Shown here: in pieces, positions 16,494 to 25,572 of the stretch
Numbering within the stretch: position 1 is the first letter of the stretch
Layout: every line of letters starts with the position of its first letter
NCBI GenBank assembly: GCA_041691315.1
Contig: JBEPUW010000007.1
Coordinates: forward strand, 1-64,000
DNA from: Poindextera sp041691315
GTDB taxonomy: Bacteria; Pseudomonadota; Alphaproteobacteria; Caulobacterales; Caulobacteraceae
Direction of reading: 5' to 3'
DNA: 64,000 nucleotides
Notes under the pieces: model-generated
Seen by the model: the letters and a program-made list of their open reading frames with translations, nothing else
What the model was told of the DNA's origin: nothing
Database searches by the model: none
Position numbers and translations under genes: made by a program

Positions 16494-17792
16494 CTATCCG
16501 AACAGCGCCGTCTGGAAGGCCTCGGCCGCCGGCATGGCCTTCGGCGGGCCTAGCACCGCGCAGGCGCTGTGGCCGGCCTCGACCGCGCGTGCGCCCACCC
16601 TGGCCAGATCGGCGGGCTGCACCGCCTCGATGGCGGCGGCGGTTTCGGCCGAGGCGATCAGGCGGTCGAAGATCAGCAGCTGGCCGGCCGCCGTCTCGGC
16701 GCGCGCCAGTGCGGATTCGCGGGCCATGAACAGCGAGGCCTTGAACTGGGCCTTGGCGCGGGAGAGTTCGGCCTCGTCGACCTTGGCGATCAGGGCCAGC
16801 ATCTGTTCGGCGGCCACGCGGGCGGCCTGGCCGGCGTCGGCGGCGGCGGTCCCGGCATAGATGCCGAGCACGCCGGCGTCGGCGTGGGCGTCGACGTAAG
16901 CGTCGATGGCGTAACAGAGGCCAAGGCGTTCGCGCACCTCCTGGAACAGCCTGGACGACATGCCGCCGCCCAGAATCTCGGCGAACAGGCGAAGGGCGAA
17001 ATAGTCGGGATCGCGCAGGCCCAGCGCCGGCAGCAGCATGACCAGGTGCGCTTGCTCCAGCCGCTTGGACCTGGCCGAAACGCCGCCGACGAAGCGCGGC
17101 GGCTCCGGCGCCGGCGGGGCGGCGGCCTGGGCGGCATTGGCGAACCACCGCTCCGCGAGCTTCAGGACCTCGGCCTCGTCCACCGCGCCGGAGGCGGCGA
17201 TGACGATGCGGTCGGGACGGTAGAGGCCGGCGTGGAAGGCGGCCAGATCGGCGGCGCGGGCCTTGGCGACGCTGGCCTTGGTGCCCAGGATCGGGCGGCC
17301 GAGCGGCTGGTCTTGGTAGGCCTTTTCCTGGGCCAGTTCGAAGACCAGATCGTCGGGAACGTCGGCGGCCTCGGCGATCTCCTGGCCGATCACCCGCTTT
17401 TCCTTGGCGAGGTCGGCGGCATCCAGGCGCGGGCGGAAGATCAGGTCCGAGATCACCGCCATGGCCAGCGGCAGGCCGCCCTTCAGCGCGCGGACCTGGA
17501 AGCTGGTGCGGTCGTGGCCGGTGGCGGCGTTGAGCTGGCCGCCCTCCGCCTCGATGACCTCGACGATCTGGCGCGCCGTCCGCTCCCCGGCAGCCTTGAA
17601 CACCATGTGCTCGAGCAGGTGCGCCCAGCCGGACTGGTCGGGGCTCTCATAGCGCGCGCCGCGCCCGACCGTCACCGACAGCGCCAGGGTTTCCAGTCCC
17701 GGCATGGGGTCGCAGACGACCCGGACGCCGTTGGACAGGGTATGGATGGCGGGGGTTTCGATCGGCTCAGACCCCGGCGAAGTCGCGAACAT
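16494..17792 (-). CDS. M16-family zinc metallopeptidase
   Basis: A 432-residue pitrilysin/processing-peptidase-like enzyme. The inverted zinc motif HLLEH (H58, E61 catalytic, H62) is followed 76 residues later by the third ligand E138 in VIGQEIAEA, as the family requires. The second, inactive-like half follows (GLRDPDYFALRLFAEILGGGMSSRLFQEVRERLGLCYAI). No signal peptide, so it is cytoplasmic or peripherally located. The ATG at 17792 overlaps the 3' end of thrC by 26 bp, which implies translational coupling. Related proteins sit at the same place beside thrC in other Caulobacteraceae (recollection). Confidence 0.92.
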   Translation of the reverse strand: MFATSPGSEPIETPAIHTLSNGVRVVCDPMPGLETLALSVTVGRGARYESPDQSGWAHLLEHMVFKAAGERTARQIVEVIEAEGGQLNAATGHDRTSFQVRALKGGLPLAMAVISDLIFRPRLDAADLAKEKRVIGQEIAEAADVPDDLVFELAQEKAYQDQPLGRPILGTKASVAKARAADLAAFHAGLYRPDRIVIAASGAVDEAEVLKLAERWFANAAQAAAPPAPEPPRFVGGVSARSKRLEQAHLVMLLPALGLRDPDYFALRLFAEILGGGMSSRLFQEVRERLGLCYAIDAYVDAHADAGVLGIYAGTAAADAGQAARVAAEQMLALIAKVDEAELSRAKAQFKASLFMARESALARAETAAGQLLIFDRLIASAETAAAIEAVQPADLARVGARAVEAGHSACAVLGPPKAMPAAEAFQTALFG

Positions 17793-19164
17793 AGGCCTTG
17801 ATGGTCTCAAGGTCGGCGGGCAGGCGGTCGATGCGTTCGGGCTTTTCGGTCAGGCCGCGCACCGAGTGCGGCAACCCGACATCGACGCCGGCGGCGGCGC
17901 GCACGGCTTCCGGAAACTTGGCCGGATGCGCGGTGGACAGCACCACCAGCGGCGTCTGCCGCCGCTTGGCGCCGATGCGCGCGGCGGCGGCCACGGCCAC
18001 GGCCGTGTGCGGGTCGATCAATTCGCCGCTCTCGTGGAAGGTCGCGACCATGGTCTTGGCGGTCTCGGCCTCGCTCACGCCGACGCCGACGAAAAGCTCG
18101 CGGATCGCGGTCAGCGCCTTGGGCGGGATCTCGATGACCCCGGACTCGGCGAAGGCCCGCATGGCGCGCGAAGTCTCCAGCCCCTCGCGCTCGACCGCCT
18201 CGAAATAGAGCCGTTCGAAATTGGACGAGACCTGGATGTCCATGGCCGGGCTCTGGGTCTGGGCGACCGGGCCCCGCGCATAGACGCCGGTCTCGATGGC
18301 GCGGGCGACGATGTCGTTTGAGTTGGTGGCGACGATGATCCGCTCGATCGGCAGGCCCATGCGCTGGGCGACGAAGCCCGCGAAGGCGTCCCCGAAATTG
18401 CCGGTCGGCACGGCGAACGATACCGGCCGTTGCGGCGCGCCCAGGGCCACGGCGGCGGTGAAATAATAGACCGTCTGGGCGGCGATCCGGGCCCAGTTGA
18501 TCGAGTTGACCGCGGCCAGATTGACGGCTTGCGGAAAGCCTTGGGCCTGAAACATCGACTTCAGGATCGCCTGGCAGTCGTCGAAGGTCCCGTCGACGGC
18601 GACGCAGCGGACATTGTCGCGCGCCGAGGTGGTCATGAACCGCCGCTGCACCTCGCTGATCTTGCCCTCCGGAAAGAGCACCGCCAGCCGCACCGACTTC
18701 AGGCCGCCGAGCGCCTCGACCGCCGCGCCGCCGGTGTCGCCGGAGGTGGCGCAGACCACGGTCAGGGTCCGGCCCTTGGCGCTCAGGGCGTGCTCGTAGA
18801 GCCGGGCCAAGAGCTGCATGGCCACGTCCTTGAACGCCAGCGTCGGCCCATGGAACAGCTCGAGCAGCCATGTGCTGGGCGACAGCTGCCTGAGCGGCGT
18901 CACGGCCGATCGGGTGAAGCCGGCATAGGCCTCGGTGGTCATCTCCAGCAGATCGACATGCGGAATGGCATCGCCGGAGAAGCGCGACAGGATGACCGCG
19001 GCGACCTCGGGATAAGGCCGTCCGGCGAAGTCGGCGATCTCATCGGCCGTGAACAGCGGCCAGACCTCGGGCACATAGAGGCCGCCGTCGGGCGCCAGGC
19101 CCGCCAGCACGGCGTCCAGGAAGCCGATGGCCGGCGCCTCGCCCCGGGTCGAAACATAACGCAT
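17767..19164 (-). CDS. thrC: Threonine synthase
   Basis: A 465-residue PLP enzyme that converts O-phosphohomoserine to threonine. The N-terminus MRYVSTRGEAPAIGFLDAVLAGLAPDGGLYVP is typical of the fungal/proteobacterial type. The PLP lysine is K112 in HGPTLAFKDVAMQ, and the phosphate loop is ATSGDTGGAA. Its ATG directly follows the SURF1 stop (TAGATG on the minus strand), and its 3' end overlaps the M16 gene, so it is embedded in the oxidase directon. Confidence 0.96.
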   Translation of the reverse strand: MRYVSTRGEAPAIGFLDAVLAGLAPDGGLYVPEVWPLFTADEIADFAGRPYPEVAAVILSRFSGDAIPHVDLLEMTTEAYAGFTRSAVTPLRQLSPSTWLLELFHGPTLAFKDVAMQLLARLYEHALSAKGRTLTVVCATSGDTGGAAVEALGGLKSVRLAVLFPEGKISEVQRRFMTTSARDNVRCVAVDGTFDDCQAILKSMFQAQGFPQAVNLAAVNSINWARIAAQTVYYFTAAVALGAPQRPVSFAVPTGNFGDAFAGFVAQRMGLPIERIIVATNSNDIVARAIETGVYARGPVAQTQSPAMDIQVSSNFERLYFEAVEREGLETSRAMRAFAESGVIEIPPKALTAIRELFVGVGVSEAETAKTMVATFHESGELIDPHTAVAVAAAARIGAKRRQTPLVVLSTAHPAKFPEAVRAAAGVDVGLPHSVRGLTEKPERIDRLPADLETIKAYVRDFAGV

Positions 19165-19884
19165 CTAACGCGGCCTCTTTCGCCAAAGGCTGGCGGCGTA
19201 GACGCCCGCCAGGGCCAGGGCAAGGCCGAACCAGGTAATGGCGTACTGCAGATGGTTATTGGGGATGTCGCTCGGCAGCGGCGCGATGACCGGTCCGCCC
19301 GGCGGCGGCGAGGGCTGTTCCAGCATCAGATAGGTCGGCGCGGGCCTGGCTGCGCTCAGCGCCTGGGCCATGGCGGCGATGTCGCGACCGTACCAGAGGT
19401 TCTGTCCGGGATCGTCGGCCGGGGTCATGAAATTGCGCGTGTCGCCGCGGCGCAGAATGCCGACGACCGGCGTCCCGATGGTCTGGCCGGGCTTGAGCTT
19501 CAGCCGCTCGTCGAGGAAGCCGCGGTCGACCAGGATCGCCCCGTAAGCCCCACCGCTGAGCGGACAGGCGGCGATGATGCGCCAGCCGGCATAGCCGTCT
19601 TTGACCGAATAGAGCCTGAGATAAGGCGCGGTCTCAATGTCCGGACAGGTCGCGGTCACCCGCTGATAGTCGATGTCGGCGTTATTCCCGGCCCGCCGCA
19701 GCACCGCATCCAACGGCTGCGGCGGCGCCGATTGCAGGGCGGCGATACGGGCCAGCAGACCCTCCTTCCAGTGCAGCCGCTGGACCTGCCAGACGCCCAG
19801 CCCGATCAGGATGACGATGCCGATCGCCGTAGCCATCGCGGGAACGACCGCGAACCGGCGCACCTCCGCCTCAGACGTCGCCAT
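19165..19884 (-). CDS. SURF1-family cytochrome oxidase assembly protein
   Basis: A 239-residue membrane protein with one N-terminal helix (VVPAMATAIGIVILIGLGVWQVQRLHWKEGLL), a soluble periplasmic domain, and one C-terminal helix (LQYAITWFGLALALAGVYAASLWRKR). The motifs GVWQVQRLHWK, VDRGFL and HLQYAITWFGLA are diagnostic for SURF1, which helps put haem a into subunit I. It overlaps the DUF983 gene by 14 bp and abuts thrC. The surrounding ctaC-G genes support the role. Confidence 0.93.
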   Translation of the reverse strand: MATSEAEVRRFAVVPAMATAIGIVILIGLGVWQVQRLHWKEGLLARIAALQSAPPQPLDAVLRRAGNNADIDYQRVTATCPDIETAPYLRLYSVKDGYAGWRIIAACPLSGGAYGAILVDRGFLDERLKLKPGQTIGTPVVGILRRGDTRNFMTPADDPGQNLWYGRDIAAMAQALSAARPAPTYLMLEQPSPPPGGPVIAPLPSDIPNNHLQYAITWFGLALALAGVYAASLWRKRPR

Positions 19885-20245
19885 GGCCGGCTTCGGAAGC
19901 CTTGTGATGGAACTGCATGGCCAGCATCACGCCCTTGAACGGCCGCAACAGCACGGCGGTCAGCGCCGCCGCCAGCGGCAACCAGATGACCAGGTGGACC
20001 CAGACCGGCGGATGGACGGCGATCTCGGTGAACAGGGCCGGGAAACAGACGATAACGCCGACGATCAGCACGATGAACACCGCCGGCCCGTCGCCGGAAT
20101 CGGCCGCGGCCAGGTCGAGGCCGCAAGCCTCGCAGCGCGCTCTGACCTTCAGATATCCGTCGAACAGCGCGCCTTCACCGCAGGCCGGGCAGCGACAGGT
20201 AAACCCCGCGACGACGGGGTTCACCGGCCGGCCCGCTTGCGTCAA
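19871..20245 (-). CDS. DUF983 zinc-ribbon membrane protein
   Basis: A 124-residue protein with an N-terminal four-cysteine cluster (CRCPACGEG near residues 17-25 and CEACGL near 38-43), then two transmembrane helices (VFIVLIVGVIVCFPALF and WVHLVIWLPLAAALTAVLL). DUF983 genes are consistently found with cytochrome oxidase assembly genes in alphaproteobacteria but have no proven function. The start is TTG, overlapping the ctaE stop by the TTGA arrangement, so it is coupled to ctaE. Confidence 0.88.
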   Translation of the reverse strand: MTQAGRPVNPVVAGFTCRCPACGEGALFDGYLKVRARCEACGLDLAAADSGDGPAVFIVLIVGVIVCFPALFTEIAVHPPVWVHLVIWLPLAAALTAVLLRPFKGVMLAMQFHHKASEAGHGDV

Positions 20246-21111
20246 TGCAGGCTCGGCAGGATGACGTAGACGAAGGAGAACAGGAACAGCCAGACCACGT
20301 CGACGAAGTGCCAGTACCAGGCGGCCGCCTCGAAGCCGAAATGCTGTTTCGGACTGAAACCGCCGGCCATCAGCCGCCCAAGGCAGACGGCCAGGAAGAT
20401 GGTGCCGACGATGACGTGGAAGCCGTGGAAGCCGGTCGACATGAAGAAGGCCGAGCCATAGAGGCCCGAATTGGGCGACTTGGGCGAGAAGAACAGGCCC
20501 TCCATCAGGATGTGCCGATACTCATAGGCCTGAATCGAGGTGAACAGGATGCCGAGCGCGATGGTCAGGAAGAGCCCGATCTTGGCGCTGCGCCGGTCGC
20601 CGACCTGCAGCGCGTGGTGGGCCCAGGTGACGGTGGTTCCGGAGAGCAGCAGGGTCAGCGTGTTGACCAGCGGCAGGTGGAAGGGCGACAGCACCTGAAC
20701 GCCCATCGGCGGCCAGATCGCCCAGGCCGCCCGCACCTCGTCGATCGACGACAGGGTCCGGTGGTGATGGAACAGCGCCATCTCGAAGAAGATCCAGAAC
20801 CAGGCGACGAAGAACATCACTTCCGAGGCGATGAACAGGATCATGCCGTAGCGCAGGCCGATGGCGACCACCGGCGTGTGGTCGCCCTCGTTGGCCTCCT
20901 TCACCACGTCGCTCCACCAGCCGACCATGGTGTAGAGCACGCCCAGCATGCCGATGGCGAACACCCACCAGGTGTGCTTCGGCAGGCCGAACAGCCCCTT
21001 CATCCAGATGACCAGGCCGGTGGCCAGGATCACCGCGGCGATCGAGCCGATCAGCGGCCAGGGGCTCGGTTTGACCAGGTGAAAGTCGTGCTTGACGGCG
21101 ACGTCGGCCAT
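20242..21111 (-). CDS. ctaE: Cytochrome c oxidase subunit III
   Basis: A 289-residue protein of seven helices, a core subunit of the aa3-type oxidase. Typical segments are KHDFHLVKPSPWPLIGSIA, SEVMFFVAWFWIFFEMALF (conserved acidic residues of the lipid cleft), STGFHGFHVIVGT and AAWYWHFVDVVWLFLF near the end. It binds lipid and stabilises proton uptake in subunit I. It is preceded by ctaG and followed with overlap by the DUF983 gene. Confidence 0.97.
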   Translation of the reverse strand: MADVAVKHDFHLVKPSPWPLIGSIAAVILATGLVIWMKGLFGLPKHTWWVFAIGMLGVLYTMVGWWSDVVKEANEGDHTPVVAIGLRYGMILFIASEVMFFVAWFWIFFEMALFHHHRTLSSIDEVRAAWAIWPPMGVQVLSPFHLPLVNTLTLLLSGTTVTWAHHALQVGDRRSAKIGLFLTIALGILFTSIQAYEYRHILMEGLFFSPKSPNSGLYGSAFFMSTGFHGFHVIVGTIFLAVCLGRLMAGGFSPKQHFGFEAAAWYWHFVDVVWLFLFSFVYVILPSLH

Positions 21112-21175
21112 TTCGGTTCTTCAGTCCTCGAACGGGGTGATCAAGCGTGCCGCGAAGGGCTTATCGATTCCAAGG

Positions 21176-21754
21176 CTATAGCCTCGCCTGCCCGCTTCCG
21201 CCAAGGGGTTGCGTCGGTTTCGGGGCCGGGAAGAAGGTGTAGGACAGCACAATGTCGGTGAAGCCCTTGGTGTCGGGGTCGGAGGCGAAGCCCGGGTCGA
21301 TGAAATAGAGCACCGGGAACTTCACCGTGGTGTGCGCGGGGATGGTCTGATCGTTGAAGCAGAAGCACTGCAGCTTGCGCATATAGGCCCCGGCCTGGTC
21401 CGGCGAGACGTTGTAGGAGGCGCGGCCGGTCAGGGCCTGATCCGAGCGGTTGGTGACGGTAAAGAAGGCCAGTCCGGTCTCGCCGACGCGCAGGGTCTGG
21501 CGCGGCTGGGCGGCTTGGAAGTCCCACGGCAGCGTGCGGACATTGGTGTCGAAGCTGACCGTGACCTTCTGGTTCAGGATGGTGGTCGGTGCGTGCTTGG
21601 CGCGCGGAATGGCGCCGGCGAACCCGGTGGCCTGGCAGAAGGCGCGATAGAGCGGCACCGCGGCGAAGGCCGCCCCGGTCATGACCACGAAGACGGCGAC
21701 GCAGGCGACGACGATCCGCGCATTGCGGCGCGGGCGCACACTAGAATCCGACAT
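21176..21754 (-). CDS. ctaG: Cytochrome c oxidase assembly protein CtaG (Cox11)
   Basis: A 192-residue protein with a single N-terminal membrane helix (ARIVVACVAVFVVMTGAAFAAVPLYRAFCQ) and a periplasmic immunoglobulin-like domain. The copper-binding motif CFCF is in RKLQCFCFNDQTIPA, and the family segment LYFIDPGF follows. It delivers copper to the CuB site of subunit I. Its start overlaps the small CoxF-like gene by 14 bp, and ctaE lies 64 bp downstream. Confidence 0.96.
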   Translation of the reverse strand: MSDSSVRPRRNARIVVACVAVFVVMTGAAFAAVPLYRAFCQATGFAGAIPRAKHAPTTILNQKVTVSFDTNVRTLPWDFQAAQPRQTLRVGETGLAFFTVTNRSDQALTGRASYNVSPDQAGAYMRKLQCFCFNDQTIPAHTTVKFPVLYFIDPGFASDPDTKGFTDIVLSYTFFPAPKPTQPLGGSGQARL

Positions 21755-21911
21755 CCGCCACGTGACCCTTCATCCGCGCGATGGTGACGATGAAGACCAG
21801 GATGACGAAGACGCCCAGCGCCACGGCGATGGCGATGCTGCGCCGCCGCCTGGCCCTGGCCTGGGCGGCGGTGTCGGGGGAGACGGCGTCCGGGGGGCCG
21901 AGCTCGCTCAT
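21741..21911 (-). CDS. Small membrane protein, CoxF-like
   Basis: A 56-residue ORF found by reading the gap between ctaB and ctaG. The product begins MSELGPPDAVSPDTAAQ, has an Arg cluster (RARRRR), then one helix (SIAIAVALGVFVILVFIVTI) and a short periplasmic tail ending VADVGF. Its ATG overlaps the ctaB stop (ATGA) and its end overlaps ctaG, so it is translated as part of the operon. Small one-helix proteins called CoxF occupy this place in other alphaproteobacterial cta operons; role unproven. Confidence 0.85.
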   Translation of the reverse strand: MSELGPPDAVSPDTAAQARARRRRSIAIAVALGVFVILVFIVTIARMKGHVADVGF

Positions 21912-22864
21912 CCGACCAGCGGGGGCAGGCCGATGAGCCGCTCGGCGATCAGCGCGGCGAACAGGCAGAAGAGGTAGAGGATGGAGAAGGCGAACAGGTT
22001 GCGCGCGTCCTTGGCGTTGGCCTTGACGTCATAGAGGCCGCTGGCGCCGGCCGGAATATCGCCCGCCTTGCTGGCCCAGAGCCTGAAGGCCAGTGCGATG
22101 AAGATCGCCCCGCCGACGCCGGCCAGGCTCAGATAGACCAGACCGCCCAGCCCGGTCAGGGCCGGGACCAGGGCCAGGGCCGTGACCACCAGGCTGTAGC
22201 CGAAGATGGCGCGCCGCGTGGCCGCCGCGCCCTTGACCACCGGCAGCATGGGCACGCCGGCCTTGGCGTAGTCCTCCTGGGTGTAGAGCGACAGCGCCCA
22301 GAAGTGCGGCGGGGTCCAGAAAAAGATGATGGCGCAGAGCAGCCAGGCGTTCAGCGGCGTGGTCCCCGACGCCGCCGCCCAGCCGATCACCGGCGGCAGC
22401 GCCCCGGCCAGCCCGCCGATGACGATATTCTGCGAGGTCGAGCGCTTCAGCCACAGCGTATAGACCACCGCGTAGAAGAAGATGGTGAAGGCGAGCAGGC
22501 CCGCCGCGACCAGGTTGGTCGCCAGCGCCATCAGCCCGACCGAGAACAGGCTCAATATGACGCCGAGCGCCAGAGCGTCCGAACGCTGCACGCGGCCGGA
22601 CGGCACCGGCCGGTGGCGGGTGCGGCGCATCAGCCCGTCGATGTCGGAATCGAATCCCATGTTCAGCGCGCCAGAGGCGCCCGCCCCGACCGCGACGCAG
22701 AAGACCGCGATCACCGCCAGGAAGGGGTTCATCGGCGTCCGCGCACAGACCAGGCCGGTGGCGGCGGTGAACACCACCAGCGACATCACCCGCGGCTTCA
22801 GCAGTTGGACATAGTCCTGCCAGCGCGCGGGCGCGGCGACGGCGGCTGTGGCGATGTCGGTCAT
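21908..22864 (-). CDS. ctaB: Haem o synthase (protoheme IX farnesyltransferase)
   Basis: A multi-helix UbiA-family prenyltransferase that adds the farnesyl group to haem b, making haem o for the aa3 oxidase. The aspartate-rich prenyl-diphosphate site is GFDSDIDGLMRRTRHRPVPSG; YVQLLKPRVMSLVVFTA opens the first helix, and PHFWALSLYTQEDYAKAGVPMLPVV is the second conserved loop. The ATG at 22864 is chosen; a TTG three codons earlier is also possible. It overlaps the CoxF-like gene by ATGA and lies downstream of ctaD, with a short hairpin between them. Confidence 0.95.
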   Translation of the reverse strand: MTDIATAAVAAPARWQDYVQLLKPRVMSLVVFTAATGLVCARTPMNPFLAVIAVFCVAVGAGASGALNMGFDSDIDGLMRRTRHRPVPSGRVQRSDALALGVILSLFSVGLMALATNLVAAGLLAFTIFFYAVVYTLWLKRSTSQNIVIGGLAGALPPVIGWAAASGTTPLNAWLLCAIIFFWTPPHFWALSLYTQEDYAKAGVPMLPVVKGAAATRRAIFGYSLVVTALALVPALTGLGGLVYLSLAGVGGAIFIALAFRLWASKAGDIPAGASGLYDVKANAKDARNLFAFSILYLFCLFAALIAERLIGLPPLVG

Positions 22865-22892
22865 ACGGTTCAAACGTTCGGCTCGCGGCTCA

Positions 22893-22915
22893 GGGACGAG
22901 CGCATCGCCCGTCCC
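22893..22915 (-). terminator. Hairpin between ctaD and ctaB
   Basis: GGGACG and CGTCCC form a six-pair stem with a short GC-rich loop in the 77-bp gap between the ctaD stop and the ctaB start. There is no T tract. It could attenuate transcription or protect the 3' end of ctaD mRNA rather than end it fully. Confidence 0.35.
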
Positions 22916-22941
22916 CGGCCGTCATATACCCAAAAGGGGCT

Positions 22942-24633
22942 CTAGTGGACGTCCGCGTGGATGTGCGGCAGTTCGGAGAACTGGTGGAAGGGCGGCGGCG
23001 ACGACAGGGTCCATTCCAGCGTGGTCGCGCCTTCGCCCCAGGGATTGGCCTCGGCCTTGCGGTGGCGCACGGCGGCTTCGATCAAGAGCGCAAACCAGAC
23101 GACCATGCCGGCCAGGGTGATGGCGAAGCCGATCGAGGAGATGTGGTTCCAGTAGGCGAAGGCCCGGGGGTAGTCGATCGTGCGCCGGGGCATGCCTTGC
23201 AGGCCCAGGAAATGCTGCGGGAAGAAGATGGTGTTGACGCCGATGAACATCAGCCAGAAGTGCAGCGAGCCGAGGAACTCGTTGTACTTCACGCCCCACA
23301 TCTTTTCGAACCAATAGTAGAAGCCGGCGAAGATCGAGAACACCGCGCCCATGCTCAGCACGTAGTGGAAGTGGGCGATGACGTAATAGGTGTCGTGCAG
23401 CGAGTAGTCGATGCCGGCGTTGGCCAGCACCACGCCGGTCAGGCCGCCGATCGTGAACAGGAAGATGAAGCCGACCGCGAACAGCATCGGCGTCTTGAAC
23501 TCGATCGAGCCGCCCCACATGGTGGCGATCCACGAGAACACCTTGATGCCGGTCGGCACGGCGATGATCATGGTCGCGGCGACGAAATAGGCCTGCAGAT
23601 TCACGTTCATGCCCACGGCGTACATGTGGTGGGCCCAGACGATGAAGCCGAGGAAGCCGATGGCCACCATGGCGTAGGCCATGGCCAGATAGCCGAACAC
23701 CGGCTTCTTGGAGAAGGTCGAGACCACCTGGCTGATGATGCCGAAGCCCGGCAGGATCAGGATGTAGACCTCGGGGTGGCCGAAGAACCAGAACAGGTGC
23801 TGGAACATCAGCGGATCGCCGCCATTTTGCGGGTCGAAGAAGTGGGTGCCGAAGTTGCGGTCGGTGAGCAGCATGGTGATGCCGCCGGCCAGCACCGGCA
23901 GCGACAGCAGGAGCAGGAACACCGTCACCAGGATCGACCAGACGAACAGCGGCATGCGGTGCAGCGTCATGCCCGGCGCGCGCATGTTGAAGATGGTGGT
24001 GATGAAGTTGATCGCGCCCAGGATCGACGACGCTCCGGCGAGGTGGATCGACAGGATGGTGAAATCCATCGCCGGCCCGGTATGGCCGGTGGTCGAGAGC
24101 GGTGGATAGAGCGTCCAGCCGCCGCCGAAACCCGGTCCGGGCCCGCCGTCGACGAACATCGAGGTGCAGAGCAGCACGAACGAGGCGACCAGCAGCCAGA
24201 ACGAGATGTTGTTCATGCGCGGGAAGGCCATGTCCGGCGCACCGATCATCAGCGGCACGAACCAGTTGCCAAAGCCGCCAATCATCGCCGGCATGACCAT
24301 GAAGAAGATCATGATCAGCCCGTGCGCGGTGGCCGCGACATTGTAGCCCTGGTGTCCGGCCATAAAGCCCTTGAAGTGGCCGAACAGCCCGGAGTCCTGG
24401 AAGATTTGGATACCCGGCTCCGCAAGCTCCCAGCGCATCAGGCCGGACAGCGCGCCGCCGATGATCCCGGCGAAGATGGCGAACAGGATGTAGAGGGTGC
24501 CGATATCCTTGTGGTTGGTCGAGAACAGCCAGCGGATCCAGAACGGCGGCGTATGGGCGTACCCATGGCCATCGTCATGGTCGTCGTGGCTGTGATCGTG
24601 CCCGTGGTCGATATCGGAAGCGGCGGTCGCCAT
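22942..24633 (-). CDS. ctaD: Cytochrome c oxidase subunit I (aa3 type)
   Basis: A 563-residue, twelve-helix catalytic subunit holding low-spin haem a and the haem a3-CuB centre. Motifs include WLFSTNHKDIGTLYI at the start, ATAHGLIMIFFMVMPAMIGGFGNW, the CuB site FWFFGHPEVYILILPGFG with the His-Tyr pair, IVWAHHMYAVGM, and the haem-ligand segment DTYYVIAHFHYVLSMGAVF. The N-terminus carries a His/Asp-rich stretch (DIDHGHDHSHDDHDDGHGYAH), which could hold metal near the membrane; this extension is unusual compared with textbook subunit I. ctaC lies 27 bp upstream. Confidence 0.98.
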   Translation of the reverse strand: MATAASDIDHGHDHSHDDHDDGHGYAHTPPFWIRWLFSTNHKDIGTLYILFAIFAGIIGGALSGLMRWELAEPGIQIFQDSGLFGHFKGFMAGHQGYNVAATAHGLIMIFFMVMPAMIGGFGNWFVPLMIGAPDMAFPRMNNISFWLLVASFVLLCTSMFVDGGPGPGFGGGWTLYPPLSTTGHTGPAMDFTILSIHLAGASSILGAINFITTIFNMRAPGMTLHRMPLFVWSILVTVFLLLLSLPVLAGGITMLLTDRNFGTHFFDPQNGGDPLMFQHLFWFFGHPEVYILILPGFGIISQVVSTFSKKPVFGYLAMAYAMVAIGFLGFIVWAHHMYAVGMNVNLQAYFVAATMIIAVPTGIKVFSWIATMWGGSIEFKTPMLFAVGFIFLFTIGGLTGVVLANAGIDYSLHDTYYVIAHFHYVLSMGAVFSIFAGFYYWFEKMWGVKYNEFLGSLHFWLMFIGVNTIFFPQHFLGLQGMPRRTIDYPRAFAYWNHISSIGFAITLAGMVVWFALLIEAAVRHRKAEANPWGEGATTLEWTLSSPPPFHQFSELPHIHADVH

Positions 24634-24660
24634 GATCTCTAATACTCTCTTCGTGCGGTC

Positions 24661-25572
24661 TTAGTGCAAGGCCGCCGTCGCGCTGGCCTGCGCGACTTTC
24701 TGGGGCTTGGCTGGGGCGGGAGGCGCGGCCGGGGCGGAGGACGCCGCAGGGGCCGATGAGACTGCGGCCGCGGCCGGCGGCGGCGCCTTCGAGGCGACCC
24801 AGGCGTCGAAGTCGGCCTGGTCCACCACCTTGATCATGATTGGCATGAAGGCGTGGTTGACGCCGCAGAGCTGGTCGCACTGGCCGTAGAACATGCCGGT
24901 CTTCTCAGCCTTGAACCAGGTCTCGTTGACCCGGCCGGGGACGGCGTCGATCTTCAGGCCGAAGGCTGGAACGCCGAAGTCGTGGATCACGTCGGCGCCG
25001 GTCACCAGCACGCGGACGGTCTTGTTCACCGGCACCACTAGGGCGTTGTCGGCGGCCAGCAGATAGGGCTCGTTGGCGGCCTTGGCGGCGTCCTCGGTCA
25101 GGACGTTGGAGTCGAATTCGGGGATCTTCTGGTCGGGATACTCATAGCCCCAGTACCACTGATAGCCGGTGGCCTTCACGGTCAGGTCGGGCGGCGGCAT
25201 GTCGTGATAGGCGAACAACAGCTTGAACGAAAAGATGGCGATGAAGGTCAGGATCAGGACCGGCAGCGCGGTCCACAGTATCTCGACATAGGTGTTGTGG
25301 CTCCAGCGCGCCGGCACCGGATTGGCTCTGGAGTTGAAGCGCACGACGCAGATCAGCAAGAGCGCCAGCACGAAGACCGCGATGGCCGTGACGATCGGCA
25401 TCAGGATCCAGTTGTGGAAGGTGATCGCCTGGTGCTTGAGGATCGAGGCGCCGGGCTGCAGGTCAAGGGCGCCGGGCGTCGGCTGGCCCATGAGATCGTC
25501 CGCGTGCGCCGAACCCGCCGCGCCAACGAAAAGCGCGGTCAGTCCAAACGCAACACTCTCGAGCCTTCGCAT
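24661..25572 (-). CDS. ctaC: Cytochrome c oxidase subunit II
   Basis: A 303-residue protein with a signal peptide (RRLESVAFGLTALFVGAAGSAHA), two membrane helices and a periplasmic cupredoxin domain. The CuA ligands are seen in YGQCDQLCGVNHAFMPI plus the upstream VIHDFGVPAF; the aromatic YQWYWGYEYPD takes electrons from cytochrome c. The C-terminus adds an Ala/Pro-rich tail of about 45 residues after the CuA domain, perhaps a flexible linker. I chose the ATG at 25572 (GGAG seven bases upstream); an ATG at 25602 is also possible, but the 25782 start is not. It heads the oxidase directon. Confidence 0.95.
   Translation of the reverse strand: MRRLESVAFGLTALFVGAAGSAHADDLMGQPTPGALDLQPGASILKHQAITFHNWILMPIVTAIAVFVLALLLICVVRFNSRANPVPARWSHNTYVEILWTALPVLILTFIAIFSFKLLFAYHDMPPPDLTVKATGYQWYWGYEYPDQKIPEFDSNVLTEDAAKAANEPYLLAADNALVVPVNKTVRVLVTGADVIHDFGVPAFGLKIDAVPGRVNETWFKAEKTGMFYGQCDQLCGVNHAFMPIMIKVVDQADFDAWVASKAPPPAAAAVSSAPAASSAPAAPPAPAKPQKVAQASATAALH

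Noticed and set aside
22945..24642. 565-residue plus-strand ORF over ctaD
   Set aside because: Antisense shadow of a clear subunit I gene.
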